In this document: positions 24,101-34,657 of the stretch, in pieces | How the letters are laid out: each line of letters begins with the position of its first letter | Position numbering within the stretch: position 1 is the first letter of the stretch | Source of the DNA: Takakia lepidozioides | Taxonomy: Eukaryota; Streptophyta; Takakiopsida; Takakiales; Takakiaceae | Assembly (NCBI GenBank): GCA_030704615.1 | Contig: CM060733.1 | Coordinates: 10,912,001-10,976,000 of the forward strand | Direction: 5' to 3' | Length of the DNA stretch: 64,000 bases | Made by a program: the position numbers and the translations under genes | Notes under the pieces: generated by a model | Database searches by the model: none | What the model was told of the DNA's origin: nothing | Seen by the model: only the letters and a program-made list of their open reading frames with translations

Positions 24101-24289
24101 GAAGGTAGTCATGATCCAGCAATGACCTGTAGGCCAACTACTCGATTTTGGGCCTCTGACCGTCCACGCAGGTCGTCAGACATACTGTTGATGCGGGCCT
24201 GCAGGGTGCTACGCTCTGACTCAAACTCCAGCACTCGCTTGTGCAGGACACTCTCCAACTCTTTCTTCTCTTTCTCAAGTGACGTGGCC
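21164..24289 (-). CDS. Sfi1-like Trp-rich repeat and coiled-coil protein, central exons
   Basis: Nine exons with GT-AG borders and fully compatible phases lie at 24127-24289, 23558-23689, 23458-23507, 23320-23423, 22839-23080, 22142-22665, 21678-21864, 21337-21467 and 21164-21215. The first two encode coiled coil (KEKKELESVLHKRVLEFESE; KKKLEEQLQSFSEEAEYLKK). The later ones encode basic helices with regularly placed Trp: CWRAWRLSAVAQRK, HSWVAYVI, LAQWQRTLRSWRL, FKRWVQWLKCW, VSAWRCLVHIKW, VKSWCNFVQHKR, IQIWRDN and MVFWRDHH. This resembles Sfi1-type centrin-binding repeats of centrosome and basal-body proteins. Plants with flagellate sperm build basal bodies, so a blepharoplast role is an attractive inference, not shown. 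Confidence 0.65.
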
Positions 24290-24389
24290 CTGCGGACATT
24301 GTAAGTTCAGTAGCAGTACCTGCCACACATATGAAGCGGTGGAGAGCAAAATGCACTCATCCTATCTATCTACCTACATGCAGTCTGAC

Positions 24390-24406
24390 TCTGTCTTAGC
24401 TTCAAA
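24390..24406 (+). repeat. Left 17-bp target site duplication of the LINE
   Basis: TCTGTCTTAGCTTCAAA occurs here and identically at 28508-28524. The two copies bracket the LINE exactly and define its ends. Confidence 0.9.
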
Positions 24407-24432
24407 GAGCGTTCTTAGACATTGGTGATTCA

Positions 24433-26112
24433 ATGGGGCGCTCTAGGAAGACAACCAAGGGCAACAACTTCAACTTGAGAGTTTCTAATCGGTTTGATGC
24501 TCTGGATGAGGTTGAATCCAAACAGCCAGAAAGACAAGATGCCCCTAAGTGTACGGAACCTGAACGTCCTGAATCTGAAGGATTTGGTACTCTGAATGGT
24601 TTACCAATCCTCAAGGTTTACACAAGACGAACAAATTCTATACACGGGGTAATTGTCCCCAAGCCGTCAGATGGACAATCTGTCCCTAAGTGTGCAGAGC
24701 CTGAACGTCGTGTAACTGAAGGATTTGGTACTATAAATGGTTTACCAATCCTCAAAGTCTACACAAGACGAGCAAAATCTATACACGGGGTAATTGTCCC
24801 CAAGCAGTCTGACGGACAATCTGCCCCTATGTGTGCGGAGCCTGTGCGTCGTGTAACTGAAAGATTTGGTACCCTGAATGGTTTACCAATTCTCAAAGTT
24901 TACACAAGACGAGCAAAATCTACACATGGGGTAACTGTCCCCCCTTTGCAGAACGGTTGGCCGTCCAGGAGCAATCACAAGCTACCTAGACGACAAACAA
25001 TTCACATGCAAAGGGCTGGCTTGCGGCTGGCCACTTTCAACTTCTCAGGGTTGACCAACCAAAGGAAACAACTCGAAGTGGGACAAGTTCTTCGGACTAA
25101 TGATATTCATATCTGTGCTGGGCAAGAAACATGGGAAACGTCGGATAAACTGGTTGGAGATGTCAATGGTTATAAATGGGCAGGTAAGATGTGTACTCAA
25201 GGCAAACGCGGTCAAAAAGGGGTTGGATTCTTTGTCCGTGGTTTGAGGTACGAGCATAGTATCTGGCTGAAACTGAATCTGAAGGGCGGCATGAGTACAA
25301 AGGACCTCTTTGTGGGTTGTGTTTACATGCCCACAGAGGGGACCCTTAGTGCTGACGCAGACAAAGCCTTCGAAGATGTAAAACTGGACTGTGCTTCGTT
25401 CCTTGCCAAAGGTCAGGTGGTACTATTGGGGGACTTCAATGCCCGGGTGGGCAAAGGGATCCATCAGGACGATATCATTGGACCTTTTGGTGAGGACGAG
25501 CTGAATTCTAATGGCAGACGGTTAATTAACTGTCTAGAAGAGCTTCAGCTTTTGACCTTGAATAACAGGACAAGAGGTGACCAAGTGCAGTGGACTCATA
25601 AGAAATCCCAAACTGGGGAACGTTCCATTGTGGACTATATCATAATGGACAAAATTTTGTTCCCCCAGTGTGCCAATGTGTTGATCGACAGAACTGATAT
25701 TGGTACCTCTGACCACTTCCTGGTTTGGACTGAGATCAAAAGGTGTTTTCCCACCACCAAGAGATCTGTGAAACGTTCGATTCGGAAGTGGCGCATAGAA
25801 AAATTCCACAATGAGGAGGTCAAGGCTGAGTACGTCCAGGCCTTGCAAGAGGCTCTCCCTCATTTTGTACTTCAGTCACGCTCTGTTAACGCAAGAAATG
25901 AAGTCGAAAGAGCAGTGGACTCTTGGGAGAGTTTCGTTTCCTCCGTGGCTGACAAGATCATTGGGAGGAAACTAATTGTCTGCGGTAGAGCAGTTAATTG
26001 GTGGACTAATGAGATTAAACTCAAGATAGCTGAGAGACGAGCCCTCTATAAAAGAGTGCTGCAATTTGGAAACCAACAGAGAATTGTGGACGAGGTACTA
26101 CCAGCTCCGTAA
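24433..26112 (+). CDS. LINE ORF: repeat N-terminus and AP endonuclease (start of disrupted polyprotein)
   Basis: The 559-residue frame has three N-terminal copies of a 47-residue repeat (core FGTLNGLPILKVYTRR, then HGV-VP) at about residues 50-180. An apurinic-like endonuclease follows: LATFNFSGLTNQRKQL, AGQETWE (catalytic Glu), VGCVYMPTEG, VLLGDFNARVG, SIVDYIIMD and the terminal GTSDHFLVW. The endonuclease nicks target DNA to prime reverse transcription. The frame is lost at about 26,100. Continuation is readable in the overlapping frame from 26,066, so a small indel broke the ORF. Confidence 0.85.
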   Translation: MGRSRKTTKGNNFNLRVSNRFDALDEVESKQPERQDAPKCTEPERPESEGFGTLNGLPILKVYTRRTNSIHGVIVPKPSDGQSVPKCAEPERRVTEGFGTINGLPILKVYTRRAKSIHGVIVPKQSDGQSAPMCAEPVRRVTERFGTLNGLPILKVYTRRAKSTHGVTVPPLQNGWPSRSNHKLPRRQTIHMQRAGLRLATFNFSGLTNQRKQLEVGQVLRTNDIHICAGQETWETSDKLVGDVNGYKWAGKMCTQGKRGQKGVGFFVRGLRYEHSIWLKLNLKGGMSTKDLFVGCVYMPTEGTLSADADKAFEDVKLDCASFLAKGQVVLLGDFNARVGKGIHQDDIIGPFGEDELNSNGRRLINCLEELQLLTLNNRTRGDQVQWTHKKSQTGERSIVDYIIMDKILFPQCANVLIDRTDIGTSDHFLVWTEIKRCFPTTKRSVKRSIRKWRIEKFHNEEVKAEYVQALQEALPHFVLQSRSVNARNEVERAVDSWESFVSSVADKIIGRKLIVCGRAVNWWTNEIKLKIAERRALYKRVLQFGNQQRIVDEVLPAP

Positions 26113-28371
26113 AGTTATCAATCAGCTTGTTAGGTCTCAGAAGAAATTATACTGGGACAAGTTATACAGTGAAATAAACTCAAACCACCATGGTGGTAAT
26201 GACAAGAAATTCTGGTTGGCCCTTCAACGTTTGTACAAGCCGAAAAAACGGTCAGCAAGTACAAGCGCTGAAGACTACTAAAGGTGCAGTGGTGACTTCA
26301 TCGGTTGACATTGTCAAAACCTTTGAAACTCACTACAGTATCCTTGGCAGAACTTCTAGGTCTAACAGTGAGGGGTCTTCTGCTGAATGGAGGGACACAG
26401 TTGGAAAAACTGTTCCTATGATTCAAAACAGCCCTGATGAACTGGAGTATATTTCAATGGCTTATAATGCTCCCATTAGTTCTTCTGAGATTGTGGAAGC
26501 AATTGAACATTTAAATGGATATAAAGCTGGTGGACCTGATGGTATTGTCAACGAGCTTATCAAGCACGGTGGCGATCCCATGATAGAGGCCCTAGTTCTC
26601 CTCTTTAACCTTATCTGGAAGACTGAAATGATCCCCTTTCGCTGGCGACAGGGGGTCATTGTCAATCTATACAAGAAGGGTGACAGAGAAGAACCGGGGA
26701 ACTACCGTGGCATCACGCTCCTCAATGCTGTTGGCAAGACATTCTGCAGAGTTATAAGTACTCGTCTCGAGGTTGATCTGGAGTCTAGAGGTTGTTTCCA
26801 CGAAGGCCAAGCTGGCTTTCGGCGAAACAGGGGCTGTGTGGATCATATCTTCACTCTAAGCCAGATTATCCAGGGAAGGAAAAAAGAAGGGAAACCCACT
26901 TATGTCTTTTTCCTGGATGTCAAAAAGGCTTATGACACAGTGTGGAGAGATGGCCTATGGTTCCACCTCTGGTCTTGTGGGATAGGGAAAGATGTGGAGA
27001 GTTGTCCACAACTTGTATGCTCACACCAAAAGCTGTGTCACTGTTAACGGACAGAAGTCCAACTTCTTTGACATAGACCAAGGTGTAGCTCAAGGATGTA
27101 CTCTCTCCCCTCTGCTCTTCAATGTTTTCATCAATCAACTCCTCGAGGATGTGGAAAGTGAGGGATTTGGGTTAAGGGTGGGTGATACCACCATACCAGC
27201 CCTTATGTTTGCGGATGACTTCGCAGGCATAGGGGAGACTCCAACCAATCTCCAGGAGTTGATTGATTGCGCGAAGAGATACTTTGATCTTTGGGGGCTA
27301 GAGGCTAATGTCAGCAAATGTGCAGTGGTAGCATTCAACGACAGAGGAGAGGGAGGAAGTGATCTTAAGTGGCAGTGGGGTAGCCAAGAGATCCCGGTCC
27401 TCCCTTCCTACACTTACCTGGGCATTGAGTTCTCCTCCAATTGTAATTGGGACGCACATATCCGGAAAGTTGTTCAAACTGGCAAGGGCAAAGCTCTGGG
27501 GCTCACTAAATTTTTCCACTGCAGAGGGGTCAACTCTGAGGTTAAGAAAACCATGCTTTGTCACGTTATTAGACCTGCCTTGGAGTACGGATCTGCTATA
27601 TGGGTTGATAACTCCAACCAGGCTAAGTCTCTAGAATCCATTCAAGTGGGGGTGCTTAAGGAGTGTATGTCAGCATGCTCCAAAACAGCCAATGTGGCTG
27701 TTCGGGGTGAGTTTGGCATTCCGTCCTTAAGCTCCCGACGAGATGAATTCAAGGTCAGATGGTGGGGTCAGCTGCAACATATGCCCAACACCAGATATCC
27801 TAAGTTAATCGACTCTATATCTTGGAAACAGGACCGCCCTGTCAAACAGGCTAAGTCCTGGCAGAAGAGAGTAGAAGAGATCCTCAAGGACCTGGACCTG
27901 GATCCGCAAGTCTTGACCCTGCTGGATAAATCTGACTTAGAGGCTGTAGTGTCCTCAGCCATGTCTGTTGCCATGAGATTGTCTGATGAAAATGAAGTTA
28001 GGCAGAAAACTTCCCTGAACTTGTTTCCAGTCTGTGACATGGGGGAGGACATCTTGGATGACCTCAAGGGTCTACCCACTCTCGGCACTAGACTGAAATT
28101 TAAACTCAGGGCAGGAAGCCTACCTTTGAACAGCAAACAGAAGCAGAGAGGAAAGGGAGAGTGCAATTGCCCGTTGTGTGGGCAATCTGAAGACAGTATT
28201 CATTTTCTGATACACTGTCCGGGGTTCTCTCACCAAAGAGACGCTCTCTTCAAATCTATTAAGGGAATTGTGGCTGTACCCCTGTTTACCAACTTTGAAA
28301 GTCTCGAGGCTGAGCCAAAAGCCCAGGCCCTCCTGAGGATATCTAGAGGATATCTGGAAAACCCGGATTAA
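26066..28371 (+). pseudogene. LINE reverse transcriptase and C-terminal zinc finger, frameshifted
   Basis: The frame 26,190-27,047 carries NGYKAGGPDGIVNELIKHGG, YKKGDREEPGNYRGITLLNA, GQAGFRRNRGCVDHIF and FFLDVKKAYDTVWRDGLW (first catalytic Asp). The frame 26,992-28,371 carries QGVAQGCTLSPLLFNVFIN and the catalytic FADD box (LMFADDFAGIG) at about 27,207. Near the end there is a CCHC-type zf-RVT finger, CNCPLCGQSEDSIHFLIHC. A frameshift near 27,000 separates the two parts. It ends with a stop at 28,369-28,371. Confidence 0.85.
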
Positions 28372-28507
28372 TTCTTTATATGGAGGTAAGTCTTACTACC
28401 AACGTCAGCCCCTGACAGAGGTAGGTTCTGTCCCTTTTGTTCCCGCTCAAACTGGGCGCGGGGTCAATGGCCACAAGGCTACGGCAAACAACGTCTTATG
28501 AGTACAA

Positions 28508-28524
28508 TCTGTCTTAGCTTCAAA
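28508..28524 (+). repeat. Right 17-bp target site duplication of the LINE
   Basis: Identical to 24390-24406. Host intron sequence resumes after it. Confidence 0.9.
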
Positions 28525-28912
28525 CAGTGCCTTGGTGCTTGGCTGTGCTTCTATGTCCATCCAGTTTACCATCATCCCTTACTGCCGCCACCGTCTGTTA
28601 AGAGCTAACTGCAATGCCATTCTAGGCATGTAAAAGAGCAAGAGCAGCTGCTCTCACCCTTCAGATGTTTCCCTTGGAAGGTTGCCACTGCAACTACAAT
28701 GGTGATTGTCACTACTTCGTAGAGCCAATTTCCTTAAGTCATCTCATATTCTTCTAAAATTGACAACTGTTATCCTTACTGTATCTTGCAGCAACACTTT
28801 ATCGACACCTTCCATCGGTGTTGAGTGAATTTGGACTTCACATGTAGTTCATCCCAACCAACTCTCCAATTACAACTATATAACGCATTAGAAAGACAAT
28901 TCAAACACAGAC

Positions 28913-30475
28913 CTCTGAGCCAGACGACGTTGAAGTTCGAGGGTCTGCTCCATATCCTCGTGAAGAGTGTTGAGCTCAGTCTCAGCCCTCTCTACATTTT
29001 CGTGATTTTGTTTCATATAAAGCTCCAACCTGCCAGCAAGTTGATATAAAAACACTATTTCACTCTCAGCCAATGCGACAAGGAGTTTAGAATATGTGGA
29101 CATAGAGTGTTATATCATCAATACTGTTCACCTTGGACTGTTCGGATACCCGAGAGAGACTTGCAAAAAAATGCATAGATCCCACACCAGAAGGAAATGT
29201 GGACTAATGAAGTAGTGGACCTCTCACGCAGCTGCTGATTGATGCTTTGCAACCTTTGCTCCCCATCAATATGAGCCTCCAAGTCAATCTGCAATGCTGC
29301 CACTTGACGTCGCAAGGTGGCTGCATCTGACGCTGGAGGCACCATCAACCCCTCAGCCCTCAGGCGGGGGCCAACTCTGAGTAACGACTGATGATTGCCT
29401 TGTGCACCATTCCCAATACCAAAGTTAGGAGCCATTTTAGTGATCGATGGGTTGACCATGGAACCCCCCATACTTGCTGTTGGGCTCATCTCCACTGGAA
29501 TAACCGTGGATGGAGGTTGGCTGAATGCAACCGTCTTATTTGGAGCTAGGCTGCTCCCAAGGGGACTGGTACGATTCGACACTCCTGACATGCTTGAACT
29601 GCCCGGGGCCCCTGGTATTCTGCTTCCAGTGTGTTGAGCTTGCATCTACAATGCAAGTAAGCAGTGCTTACAATGAGGTTGTAACACTCAACTCTTTTTC
29701 GCTCAGAGGGAGTGCTGCATGTGGTGAGAGCGAGGGACACTCATGTGGCAACACATTCCAGACGTAACCAGTTAATTGAAAGTAGCAAAGAGAATGGGCC
29801 AGGCAGGGAATACACTGGTAATACTCAGAGAGTTAGTGCTAAGGCAGACAGTCTCCATTGTCACAAAATCACTAATTTTTAGATCCCTCTGTTACATTCT
29901 TTCTTCATGATTGGTTCTTGGTGGGTGATTGGCTTTGGCATCTGTGCTTACAAGGTGAGAAGAGATTCAAACTTCTATCATCTCACCATGGAGATGATAA
30001 TTTCCACTTACAAATGTGCAATTCAGAGTACTTTGCAAGAATGTAGTATATCTACTCTATCATGAAGTTCTCCCTGTATGTTTCCTTCAGACAAGACAGA
30101 CCTGCATCACAACAATGCAAAAAAGAGAAACTATGCACCAATAAAACACATTTAATCAGAGACTCAATCACAATGCACAAGGCAGCTTTTAGGGTCAGCA
30201 TGTGAATAAGAGACATAACGTACCTCCCCTTGGTAAATAAGAAACAGCCTGGCACATGTTCTCTAGCCCCCAAATAGTGAAACACATAGGCGTTGTAACC
30301 AAATGGATATGCTAGCAGGTACAAATGCGAATCAAGCATCAAAAGTGGGGTGAACACACATAGAAATAAGAGTGCAAACCTGGCCCTTGGGGGAAAGAAA
30401 AGGATCCATTGAGCTTGTGGGAGCAGCTATTGTTCCACCTTGCAATTGTTGGTCATCTATCTCTTCGTAGGGTCT
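28913..30475 (-). CDS. N-terminal exons of the Sfi1-like coiled-coil gene
   Basis: Exons lie at 30380-30475, 29221-29645 and 28913-29029. The first ends phase 0 (GGCCAG before GTTTGC). The second starts directly after TTGCATTGTAG with ATG, is 425 nt and ends phase 2. The third starts phase 2, ends phase 2 and joins the 24127-24289 exon. The protein is Ser/Pro/Gly-rich (SRIPGAPGSSSMSGVSNRTS; TVAFSQPPSTVIPVEMSPTA) and then turns into coiled coil (TLRRQVAALQIDLEAHIDG; ETELNTLHEDMEQTLELQRR). The true start may lie upstream of 30475. The 4.6-kb intron before exon 24127 holds a LINE. Confidence 0.65.
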
Positions 30476-31250
30476 CTGATTGCCATCCGGAAAATACAAT
30501 AGAATTAATCATTACATTTTGCACCTTCCATAGCTTTTCCTTTCCTCCCTCTCTGTTGGTTGTAGCCCTTAAGTGTGGTTTGATTGCTGTTCTACTTTGG
30601 CCCATGGGCCCTCCACACCTCCCCCACCTCCCCCCCCACCCCACGTTGGAACCTCAGCATCATCACTAGATGCCTCCATCAGCAAAGAAACAACAAGTTT
30701 GATTTCCACTGGTTTAAGTAATGAGGAGCCATCAAATACTTTTGAAAGCAGCAATGCAATGGTACAGTCTTTGTTCAAAGATCAATGACCTCCAGACTAA
30801 TTTCACAGAATCCACTTGTAGCAAGAAAGTACTGCAATCTCAGCTGCCACACATACAAGCCTTGTGTATTACACAATTGGCAGGTTACAAATAAAAATCT
30901 GCGTATGTGTGAAAGCAGCAACATCACAGATGCTCTCTGCTAGACTTACAGTTGAGGTAACAGAAACTCACGGACGTGGTTCCTTGTTCTTCTACTTTGT
31001 CCCATAGGCCCTTAGGCCGTGTGGACATTAGAAAGTAGATTTCTTTTATTCCTCCTTTCACGGAGAGAGTCAACACTGAAAAAACTGACGGATTTGTCTC
31101 CAATAGCAGAGCAGGTATGCAAAGTGTGAAAGGAACCCACTCAAAGGACCACCTAAGAGCCAACTCTGTTATTTGTAGCATGGCAGTTTCTGACAAAATT
31201 GGAAGTTTGAGTGGTACTGCCAGTCTACTTGGCATTGACAAGAAGATTTG
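30476..31250. other. Upstream region of the Sfi1-like gene; no firm gene
   Basis: A C/G-rich simple tract (CCCCCACC repeats) lies at 30,615-30,645. A frame at 30,660-30,780 on the minus strand (GSSLLKPVEIKLVVSLLMEA) might be a further exon but lacks clear borders. At 30,985-31,030 there is a diverged copy of the LINE 3'-tail motif (TTGTCCCATAGGCCCTTAGG). Confidence 0.35.
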
Positions 31251-31254
31251 AGTC

Positions 31255-32165
31255 TTGAGTTGTTCTTTGGATTTTGTGGTTCTATTGTGTTGCTCTTCAT
31301 GTGTCCCTTCGGCCTTCCAGGGCTGTAATATGTTTCTTTCTCTTTTTTTTCTCTTTTGTCCCATAAGCTCTTTGAGCTTTCCGCGGACGTATAAAGTACC
31401 ATTACATTTCATTTCTATGTCAGCCTCTGTGGAGATTAGAAAGTTACTTTCTTTGCAGTCCCTCTCTTTCTTGTTTCTATCTTCCTCGTGTCCCATAAGC
31501 TCTTCGAGGTTCCCGTGGACAATACAAAGTCTTCTTTCTCTAGAACAATCGCTAGAACATTAATTGTGGTTTCTAGATTTGTTCCTCTCATGTTTTCTTC
31601 CATTTTGTCCCATAAGCTCTATGAGCTTTCCGTGGACGTTATAAAGCACCATTTCATTTCATTTCATTTCTCTTTCATTAATTGTGGTTTCTGGATTTCT
31701 TCCTCTCTCATGTTTTCTTCCATTTTGTCCCATAAGCTCTATGAGCTTTCCGCGGACGTCATAAAGCACCATTTCATTTCATTTCATTTCTTTCTAAATT
31801 TTTTCTCTCTACATTGAGAAAGTTATAAAGCACCATTTCATTTCATTTCATCTCTCTACATTGTCTCCCATAGTATCAGGACCCCTAGGCATGTTCTAGA
31901 ATTTCTTCTTTTTTTCTGTAGTTTTGAGGCTGCTTATCAGGGACCCCAGTTTGCATGTTTCCTGCTTTCCTGTCCTATGAGCTCTTTTGAGCTTCCTGGT
32001 GCTGTTGTAAAATTTCGTTCTTTCATTTCTTCCCTCTAACATTTCTTCCCCTTCTCTCTTTTGGGCTGCTTGTGGAGGGCCCCTCTCTTTTTCTTGTTTC
32101 TTTCTTTCTTGTCTCATAAGCTCTTTGAGCTTTCAGCAGACGCTGCAATGTACCATCTCATTTCT
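31255..32165 (+). mobile_element. Cluster of stacked LINE 3' ends (hairpin tails)
   Basis: The motif TTGTCCCATAAGCTCTATGA, then GCTTTCCGCGGACGT, ATAAAG-ACCATT and an ATTTC repeat tail, recurs at about 31,357, 31,490, 31,605, 31,730, 31,970 and 32,110, partly truncated. The unit at 31,520-31,670 matches, in inverse orientation, the 3' end of the LINE at 62,441-62,560, including the last codons before the stop (QSLEH). These are 5'-truncated copies or a tandemly reiterated 3' UTR. Confidence 0.75.
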
Positions 32166-34657
32166 CTACCTTGGTTTTAAGATCAGTACCCTTTGGGTTG
32201 AAACCCACAAGCAGCTCCAGGGGGATTAATCCTGCGTCAGGGCCCCTCTTCCCCTACTTAATGTCTTCTTCTTCGTCTTTGTCCCACCCGCAGTGAAAAA
32301 TACAAGTCTACTGCAATCCAGATAAATGAGTAGTCTCTCCCATCATATTTGAGCTACCTCACCTATGAAAGAAAATTACAGTCAAGGCAATTTTCTTCTA
32401 ATGCTGGATTGATTTTAGATCAGGGTGCATACAATTTAGGAGGGTGAGCTGCTGCAGTGAGCTGCTGCAGTGTAAGCAACTGGGATCATGGGAACATCTA
32501 TTGCCTCATTTGCTGTGCTGTCCTCTGTTACTTCCTTCCCCAATCATGCTGCTCTACATGTCCTGCATGGCAATGCAATGTGGAGGGGACGGTGCCCATG
32601 AAGTCCAACTCCGTACCATCTATGAGCAATTTTCCCCATATATGATGAGTTGGAGATTTGAAATGTTGAAAGCTAGCACAACCCAGCTCACAACACTCAA
32701 AAAGTACTAGCATATCACTTTTCCTGAGTTTAGAGCAAGGTGCCAATTGCAACATTCTCATAGAAATGAAAAGTGCCAAGCAGTCGATGGATTGGAGGGT
32801 GGAGGGAATATGTGTGGAAGCAAAGTGGACAAATAGCACAATCTTGTATGCTGGTTGTGATTCGAGATCTATTAAGAGCAAAGGCTGCAGCATGTATTGA
32901 ATTTGAGCTTTGGAACCTTTTGACCTGGCAACCCTAAGGTTTTATGATGCACCCTATCATGGTAACATTTGAATATGGTTTCAATCTATGTACTGGACGA
33001 GATGAGACTCTTCATAGGATCACTTCTCAACTACACAAAATCTCTTTTGTATGACTGAGCATCTGAATGTGGGCATCAAGAGTCATACTTGAAATTGTCC
33101 TAACTAAATGAGTGCCAGGATGTTATTCCCGAAGTGTTCAAGGCCCACCAACTACTGTGATCCTTGAACTTGTGTCCAAGATCCTCCCTTCTCAAGATCA
33201 AATCATATAGACACGATTTCTACTGTCACAGGGATAGAGGAAGGAGGATTCTGATCGCCTGAAAGTGTTAGAGCTATGAAAGAACTCAGGCATTGCGAGG
33301 GCTTCCATTTTTGTTTTCTGCCTTGTAATGTTGATATCTCTCCATCCCATCATATGGGCCTCTCTTTCTTTAGGTATCTGCTCTCTCGAGACTGTGTCTT
33401 TGTGCCTTGGGCCAGGGGCTCCGCTCTAAGTTTCTTTATTTCTTCTTTCTCCCTCCCTTTTTGGAACTTTCATTCCAAAGTCTCTTGACTTTCTCCTTCT
33501 GTTTATTTTATGCCTCTTCTACTCTCAATTTTGAGGCAAGCGAAGCAGAAGAAAGGGCAATCCCTCTTACATGCAATGCAATATGTCCAAGTCTATACAT
33601 ATCAATTGGTACCACGACGGTTTTTGAATGTCATCTAGCAAAACGCAGCTCAACAGTTAAGCATACACTAGTGAAACCACATTCAGGTCTCCACTCCCTC
33701 CTATGGAGTGTTTCATCCCCTCCAAAAAGCCTCGCTAATTCCCTCCCATTTTCCTTCATGATCATGCATTTAAGGTTGGTCACTTCGGGAAGCAAGAAAG
33801 AAGCGGAGATATGGCTTACTATCCCACCATAATAGCTCCCTGGCATCGCTGTGGCTAAATACACATCACAGCACCATAACTTGCCAAAGCAAAAAACTCA
33901 AATCGCTGCTTTGGTGTTCCAGACTCCAAGAGTATGAGTGTTTGAGGCCAAAAGAGTGGGTGTGTGTTTGTGAAGGCACGCACAGAGTGTGACGACATCG
34001 GGGCGGCCTCGCGCGCAAAATCCTCGGCAGAATCGGATGTTGCGGGGCAGCCCAACAAGCAGGAGAGAGTGCAGAACGCGCAGGCGCAAGAGAGGAGCGG
34101 TTAAGCACAACCGTTACCCTGCTGCACCATAACCGTGGGCCCTCTCAGATCTCCACACCCTGCCGTTGTGAGCTTGCGGTTCTGGTCCCGCCCATCAACC
34201 AACGATGAGGATTTGAACCCGCCACCGGGGCCCCATAATCTCCCGCGTGCTTTGTGTTTCTGAGGGTCTCTGATCTTCCATCACATCTATTCTCGATGAT
34301 CAGGGCTCCATCTTCGCAGATTGAATTTGGGTTCTTCGAGGATCCCCGTTTGGAAGATGATTCGAAACATGGGTGGTGGTAGCTATGGCTGCCCATCAAT
34401 TGCACATCGGTGGTGGGTTGGTGCACGAAAATTCAGACTTCATGCGTACGCGCGCAAAGGAGGCCTTTCCGATCGAGAGTTCGTTCATCCCCACTTGCAT
34501 GAAAGCAGAGCTAGCTGCCATGAAGCAATTGCGATCACAATCTGGTGATTGTTGGAATGTGTATAGACTGCAGGAAGCTCCAAGCCGAGAATATAACAGG
34601 TACTGTTTGATGGTAATTCAGAGGTGTTGTTTTCATTGAAAGAGTTTATGCTGAGAG
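32166..34657. other. Intergenic; no recognised gene
   Basis: Open frames on both strands are short and without domains. A direct repeat GAGCTGCTGCAGT lies at 32,445-32,470. The stretch 34,110-34,657 could hold the 5' UTR or a leader exon of the following PPR gene, but no firm signal was found. Confidence 0.4.

Larger units (their letters stand above)
24407..28507 (+). mobile_element. LINE (non-LTR retrotransposon) in an intron, antisense to host gene
   Basis: The element has an endonuclease, a reverse transcriptase and a C-terminal zinc finger in that order, and is bounded by identical 17-bp duplications. Only 26 bp precede its ATG, so it is either 5'-truncated or has a very short leader. 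No poly-A tail is present. The 3' end reads CTTATGAGTACAA. Three frame interruptions (about 26,100, 26,270 and 27,000) disable it, but the perfect duplication shows that the insertion is not very old. Confidence 0.9.

Noticed and set aside
31255-31817. Phe/Ser-rich membrane-like small proteins
   Set aside because: They are translations of T-rich LINE 3' tails repeated in tandem.
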